Assembly (NCBI GenBank): GCA_018829445.1 | Contig: JAHJTV010000076.1 | Coordinates: forward strand, 1-64,000 | Direction of reading: 5' to 3' | DNA length: 64,000 nucleotides | Source: a bacterium | GTDB lineage: Bacteria > SAR324 > XYD2-FULL-50-16 | The notes under the pieces: model-generated | Database searches by the model: none | Told to the model about the DNA's origin: nothing | What the model saw: only the letters and a program-made list of their open reading frames with translations | In this document: positions 60,866 through 64,000 of the stretch, piece by piece | How the letters are laid out: each line of letters starts with the position of its first letter | How positions within the stretch are numbered: position 1 is the stretch's first letter | Position numbers and translations under genes: made by a program

Positions 60866-62596
60866 TCAACCTTCAATCAAACTGGCCGTCATCCACCGCC
60901 TGACTGAATTGATGGTATAGATCCTGGTCGCCTTTTTCAAATCGTCAATCGTGATCACTTTCTCTTTGATTATCTTTTCCCTGATCAGTTGCTCTCGAAA
61001 AGTCCCCCCCAACAATCCGCAGATCACGGGCGGAGTCAGCAATTCACCGTTGATGTCTGCCACGACATTTGCCCGGCAAGACTCCGTCACTTCTTCCCTT
61101 TCATTCCACAAAATCACATCATCACAATCCGGTTTTGATTGCCGGGCCTGCTCATAAACATCTCTAATTGTTGTTTTATGATACAAAAACCGGTTTTGGG
61201 AGTTTACAGGCTCTCTCGCGAGTCCCACTCTCAGATCATTGGTTTTCACACCATCCAAGGTACCAATCTCAATCTCGATGGTCCCTTTGCGATTCATCAA
61301 TATCTTAACCTTTGCTCCCTCCGGCGGCATTTCATTCTCGGAAGCTTTTAAGCGGGATAATACCTGCTGGCGGCTGAAGACAAACCCAAAATAGTCCGCG
61401 GAATCCGAAAGCCTTTTTAAATGCTCCTCCAGCAAAAAGTAACCGGTATCCGCTTCCCAGAGCAGTGACTCAAACAGCTTGAACGGTTGGGGTTTTTGAC
61501 TTAAAAAATCCGCTTTCATCAGGCACTCCTCATATTCACTATCAGTGTTAGAATCCCAGACTATGCCGCTGCCAACAGCATATTCAGCCAGCCCGGCAGG
61601 TTTTTCGATCCGGATGGTACGAATGGCAACATTAAACCGGGCAGTTCCCTCTGTGTCATAATATCCGATACATCCTGTATAAACTCCCCTTGGCTCCCTC
61701 TCCAACCGATTAATAATCTCCATGGTTCTGACCTTGGGGGCACCCGTTATGGAAGCACAGGGAAACAAGGATCGAAATATGGCAGTCAGAGAGGTGTTTA
61801 CCCGCGAACTGACGGTCGAGGTCATCTGCAGCACATAAGGATGTTTCTCCACGTCAAACCGGCTTTCAACCGTTACCGTTCCGGTTTCTGCCACTCGTCC
61901 CATGTCATTGCGGATCATATCGACAATCATGATGTTCTCTGCCCGGTTTTTTTTGCACAGGGACAGTTCCCTGATATTCTGATTATCCTGGGCAATGGTT
62001 AATCCTCTTTTTGCAGTTCCCTTCATCGGCTTTGACACCAGTCGGTCTTTTTTCAGGGAGAAAAAAAGCTCAGGGGAAAACGAACAGATGATGTTATTTT
62101 CCATTTCAAGATAAGCCGCATATTCGGCCTGCAGAGCATCTTGTATATCCAGGAACAGGGTTCTGGTATCTCCCTTAAAAAGAGATCGTAGCACAAATGT
62201 ATAATTAACCTGGTAGGTATCCCCTTCGGCGATGTGATGTTTGATAGTTGCTATGGCATCCCGGTAGGTTTCTTTTGAGATATTTGGCTGCCACTTGTCG
62301 AACTGATAATCCTGTCTCTCATGTTCATTGATGGAAAATGGTCTAAACCCTTCAAAAATACCGAAAACCAGCAGGGGATGCCTGCCGGTTTTATGAACAG
62401 TTAAGACCGAATCAAAGGCTGGAGAAGCCTCATAAGCAACATAACCCACCGCGTAGCCACCGTATGATTTGACTTGGGACTCCACGTCTTCCAGGCAAGG
62501 CAAAACCTGCTGACAATTATCCGCCTGAAAGGTTTTTATCGGGTTTTTAAACTCAACGATTCCGCCCAGCTCCGGGTCAAAAATCAAAGCATACAT
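60866..62596 (-). CDS. pabB: Aminodeoxychorismate synthase-lyase fusion (PabB-PabC)
   Basis: The 576-aa product has a chorismate-binding domain (about residues 100-375) with KPMKGTAKRG, SITGAPKVRTMEII and GSGIVWDS. A class IV aminotransferase domain (about 385-570) follows with the PLP lysine region YHKTTIRDVY. It makes 4-amino-4-deoxychorismate and then p-aminobenzoate for folate synthesis. The glutaminase subunit PabA is not in the window. Fusions of this type are known; adenosylhomocysteinase is 19 bp upstream on the same strand. Confidence 0.92.
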   Translation of the reverse strand: MYALIFDPELGGIVEFKNPIKTFQADNCQQVLPCLEDVESQVKSYGGYAVGYVAYEASPAFDSVLTVHKTGRHPLLVFGIFEGFRPFSINEHERQDYQFDKWQPNISKETYRDAIATIKHHIAEGDTYQVNYTFVLRSLFKGDTRTLFLDIQDALQAEYAAYLEMENNIICSFSPELFFSLKKDRLVSKPMKGTAKRGLTIAQDNQNIRELSLCKKNRAENIMIVDMIRNDMGRVAETGTVTVESRFDVEKHPYVLQMTSTVSSRVNTSLTAIFRSLFPCASITGAPKVRTMEIINRLEREPRGVYTGCIGYYDTEGTARFNVAIRTIRIEKPAGLAEYAVGSGIVWDSNTDSEYEECLMKADFLSQKPQPFKLFESLLWEADTGYFLLEEHLKRLSDSADYFGFVFSRQQVLSRLKASENEMPPEGAKVKILMNRKGTIEIEIGTLDGVKTNDLRVGLAREPVNSQNRFLYHKTTIRDVYEQARQSKPDCDDVILWNEREEVTESCRANVVADINGELLTPPVICGLLGGTFREQLIREKIIKEKVITIDDLKKATRIYTINSVRRWMTASLIEG

Positions 62597-62615
62597 GCTT
62601 GCTTCTCCATAAAAT

Positions 62616-63866
62616 TTAGGTCCCTGTTTCCCAGGCTCTTAAATAGTGTTCCTGCGCTTCTGTGAGAACATCAATGCTGATGTTCAAGCTGTTCAATTTC
62701 AAAGAGGCTATCATCCTGTCGATTCCTTCCGGAACTTTGTGAACGGTAGGCGTAAGTTGCAGCGGGCTTTTAATGAGATATTCCGCACCCAGCGCCTGAT
62801 TGGAAAAACTCAGGTCAATCACACCAGAAGGATGACCTTCTGCAGCAGCCAGATTAACCAACCGTCCTTCGCCCAGGATATAGATCTTACGCCCGTCTTT
62901 CAACTGGTATTCGTCAAGAGACTCTCGCAACTGAGTACTTTTGACAGCAACGGCCTCCAGTCCTTCAATATCGCATTCCACATTAAAATGTCCGGAATTG
63001 CAGATGATGGCACCATCTTTCATCCTTTTCATGTGTTCCAGGGTAATAACATGAATATCGCCGGTGACGGTGCAGAAAAAATCACCCACTTCTGCCGCCT
63101 TATTAATTGGCAAAACCTGGTAGCCATCCATGACCGCTTCCAAAGCCCTGATGGGATCGACTTCCGTTACCACAACACGAGCCCCCATTCCTGAAGCTCT
63201 CATGGCGACTCCCCGACCACACCAGCCATAACCGCAAACGACAAAAACTGATCCGGCCAAGAGACGATTGGTCGCCCGAATGATTCCATCGATGGTACTT
63301 TGACCTGTTCCGTAGCGATTATCAAACATATGCTTGGTATCGGCATCATTAACAGCGATGATCGGGTATTTGAGAACTCCCCTGTCAGCCATGCTTTGCA
63401 GTCGAATAACACCGGTTGTTGTCTCCTCGGTTCCGCCTTTTACTTCCGACAGCAACTCTTTTCTATCGGTGTGAAGCGTACTGACAAGATCGGCTCCATC
63501 ATCCATGGTGATGTGAGGTTTTACATCAAGTATGGCGTGAATGTGCCGGTAGAATGTATCCTTGTCCTCTCCCTTGATGGCGAAAACATCAATCCCATGA
63601 TCCACGGCCAGGGTTGCTGCTACATCATCCTGAGTGCTCAGAGGATTGGAAGCACAGAGTTTGACTTCAGCACCACCGGCCGTCAATGTCTGCATCAACA
63701 CACCGGTTTCCGTTGTCACATGCAGACAGGCAGCCATGCGGATTCCGGCAAAGGGTTTCTCCTGCTCAAATCGTTTCTGAATGGAGCGAAGAACCGGCAT
63801 CGATTTCTGCGCCCACTCCGTACGACCTCTTCCCATTGCAGCCAGTGTTTTGTCTTTTATATCCAT
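62616..63866 (-). CDS. ahcY: Adenosylhomocysteinase
   Basis: The 416-aa product is a short-form S-adenosylhomocysteine hydrolase. Substrate-site motifs include CLHVTTETGVL, NDADTKHMFDNRYGTGQS and the NAD-binding GYGWCGRGVA, and it ends SLKLNSLNISIDVLTEAQEHYLRAW. It recycles the by-product of SAM-dependent methylation to homocysteine and adenosine. CAGGAG precedes ATG 63866. It lies 19 bp before the PabB-PabC gene, suggesting a one-carbon/SAM-related operon. I see no riboswitch in the short upstream region. Confidence 0.95.
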   Translation of the reverse strand: MDIKDKTLAAMGRGRTEWAQKSMPVLRSIQKRFEQEKPFAGIRMAACLHVTTETGVLMQTLTAGGAEVKLCASNPLSTQDDVAATLAVDHGIDVFAIKGEDKDTFYRHIHAILDVKPHITMDDGADLVSTLHTDRKELLSEVKGGTEETTTGVIRLQSMADRGVLKYPIIAVNDADTKHMFDNRYGTGQSTIDGIIRATNRLLAGSVFVVCGYGWCGRGVAMRASGMGARVVVTEVDPIRALEAVMDGYQVLPINKAAEVGDFFCTVTGDIHVITLEHMKRMKDGAIICNSGHFNVECDIEGLEAVAVKSTQLRESLDEYQLKDGRKIYILGEGRLVNLAAAEGHPSGVIDLSFSNQALGAEYLIKSPLQLTPTVHKVPEGIDRMIASLKLNSLNISIDVLTEAQEHYLRAWETGT

Positions 63867-63949
63867 CTCTTTCTCCTGAATTATTGTTTGTTAAGCTCAA
63901 TTAAAACGACGCGCTTTTTACCCACTTGTGATATCAAATAAGAGGTAAA

Positions 63950-64000
63950 ACGGTAGGGCGGCCTTACATGACCGCCTTTGAGTTAGTTCTGGCGGGGATG
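63950..64000. repeat. GTAGGG-type double-hairpin repeat, short-spacer form, cut by window end
   Basis: ACGGTAG + GGCGGCC-TTACAT-GACCGCC is followed by the conserved 14-nt spacer tttgagttagttct and the start of the second hairpin (GGCGGGGATG). It is the only copy after 15.9 kb. Confidence 0.8.

Noticed and set aside
62646..63941. Long plus-strand frames opposite adenosylhomocysteinase
   Set aside because: They mirror a strongly conserved gene on the other strand and have no ribosome sites or family features.

Overview
The window looks like a chromosomal segment of a Gram-negative bacterium of moderate GC content. A lipoprotein with a lipobox is present, and a MoxR/DUF58/BatA-type operon and PabB-PabC and class III cyclase fusions suggest a member of the Fibrobacterota-Chlorobiota-Bacteroidota neighbourhood or a related candidate phylum. 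This placement is inference; no rRNA or core phylogenetic marker is present. The left arm, plus one copy at the extreme right edge, carries a family of GTAGGG-type hairpin repeats. Their stems vary in a base-paired way (GGCGCCC/GGGCGCC, GGCGGCC/GGCCGCC, GGCGGGG/CCCCGCC) around two related loops. They are absent from about 15.9 kb to 63.9 kb.

Layout. 0.3-6.8 kb (+): an SDR oxidoreductase, a GltS-like sodium/solute symporter, a ThDP-dependent lyase and a YtcJ-type amidohydrolase, probably a catabolic set. 6.8-17.6 kb (-): a seven-gene MoxR-VWA operon (periplasmic/membrane protein, membrane protein, coiled-coil protein, MoxR AAA+, DUF58, two BatA/B-like VWA proteins), interrupted by a repeat pair. 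17.9-23.5 kb: an acyltransferase with a lectin-like tail, a RAYT transposase unit bounded by perfect 25-bp inverted repeats, then small accessory genes, a RadC relic and a stop-containing pseudogene. 23.6-29.6 kb: three class III nucleotidyl cyclases, one fused to an AAA ATPase and a TPR-like region.

30.0-52.3 kb is an integrative island. Its left end carries a compact four-gene minus-strand operon: Mrr-like nuclease, a 203-aa unknown, an EEP-family nuclease, and a 1322-aa STAND NTPase with a C-terminal PD-(D/E)XK-like domain. This is the best candidate for an undescribed (probably anti-phage) system. Next comes a divergent two-gene module: a sigma54-activator-like AAA+ protein with a degenerate GAFTGA loop, and a 477-aa unknown. 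It has its own operator-like repeats and is bracketed by inverted copies of a palindrome. Then come a replication module (iteron-like cluster, SF3 helicase, CHC2 zinc finger, XRE regulator), two different tyrosine recombinases, two excisionases, DUF2958 and a RavA-ViaA pair. Imperfect direct repeats (29.8 kb and 51.8 kb) and a 3' fragment of tRNA-Arg(CCT) at 52.3 kb with flanking arm-type-like repeats mark integration scars.

52.6-64 kb: a type II toxin-antitoxin pair, an MFS exporter, a Ni/Co ECF transporter (MN fusion, Q, O), a B12-binding radical SAM enzyme, an FRG-domain protein, a PabB-PabC fusion for p-aminobenzoate synthesis, and adenosylhomocysteinase.
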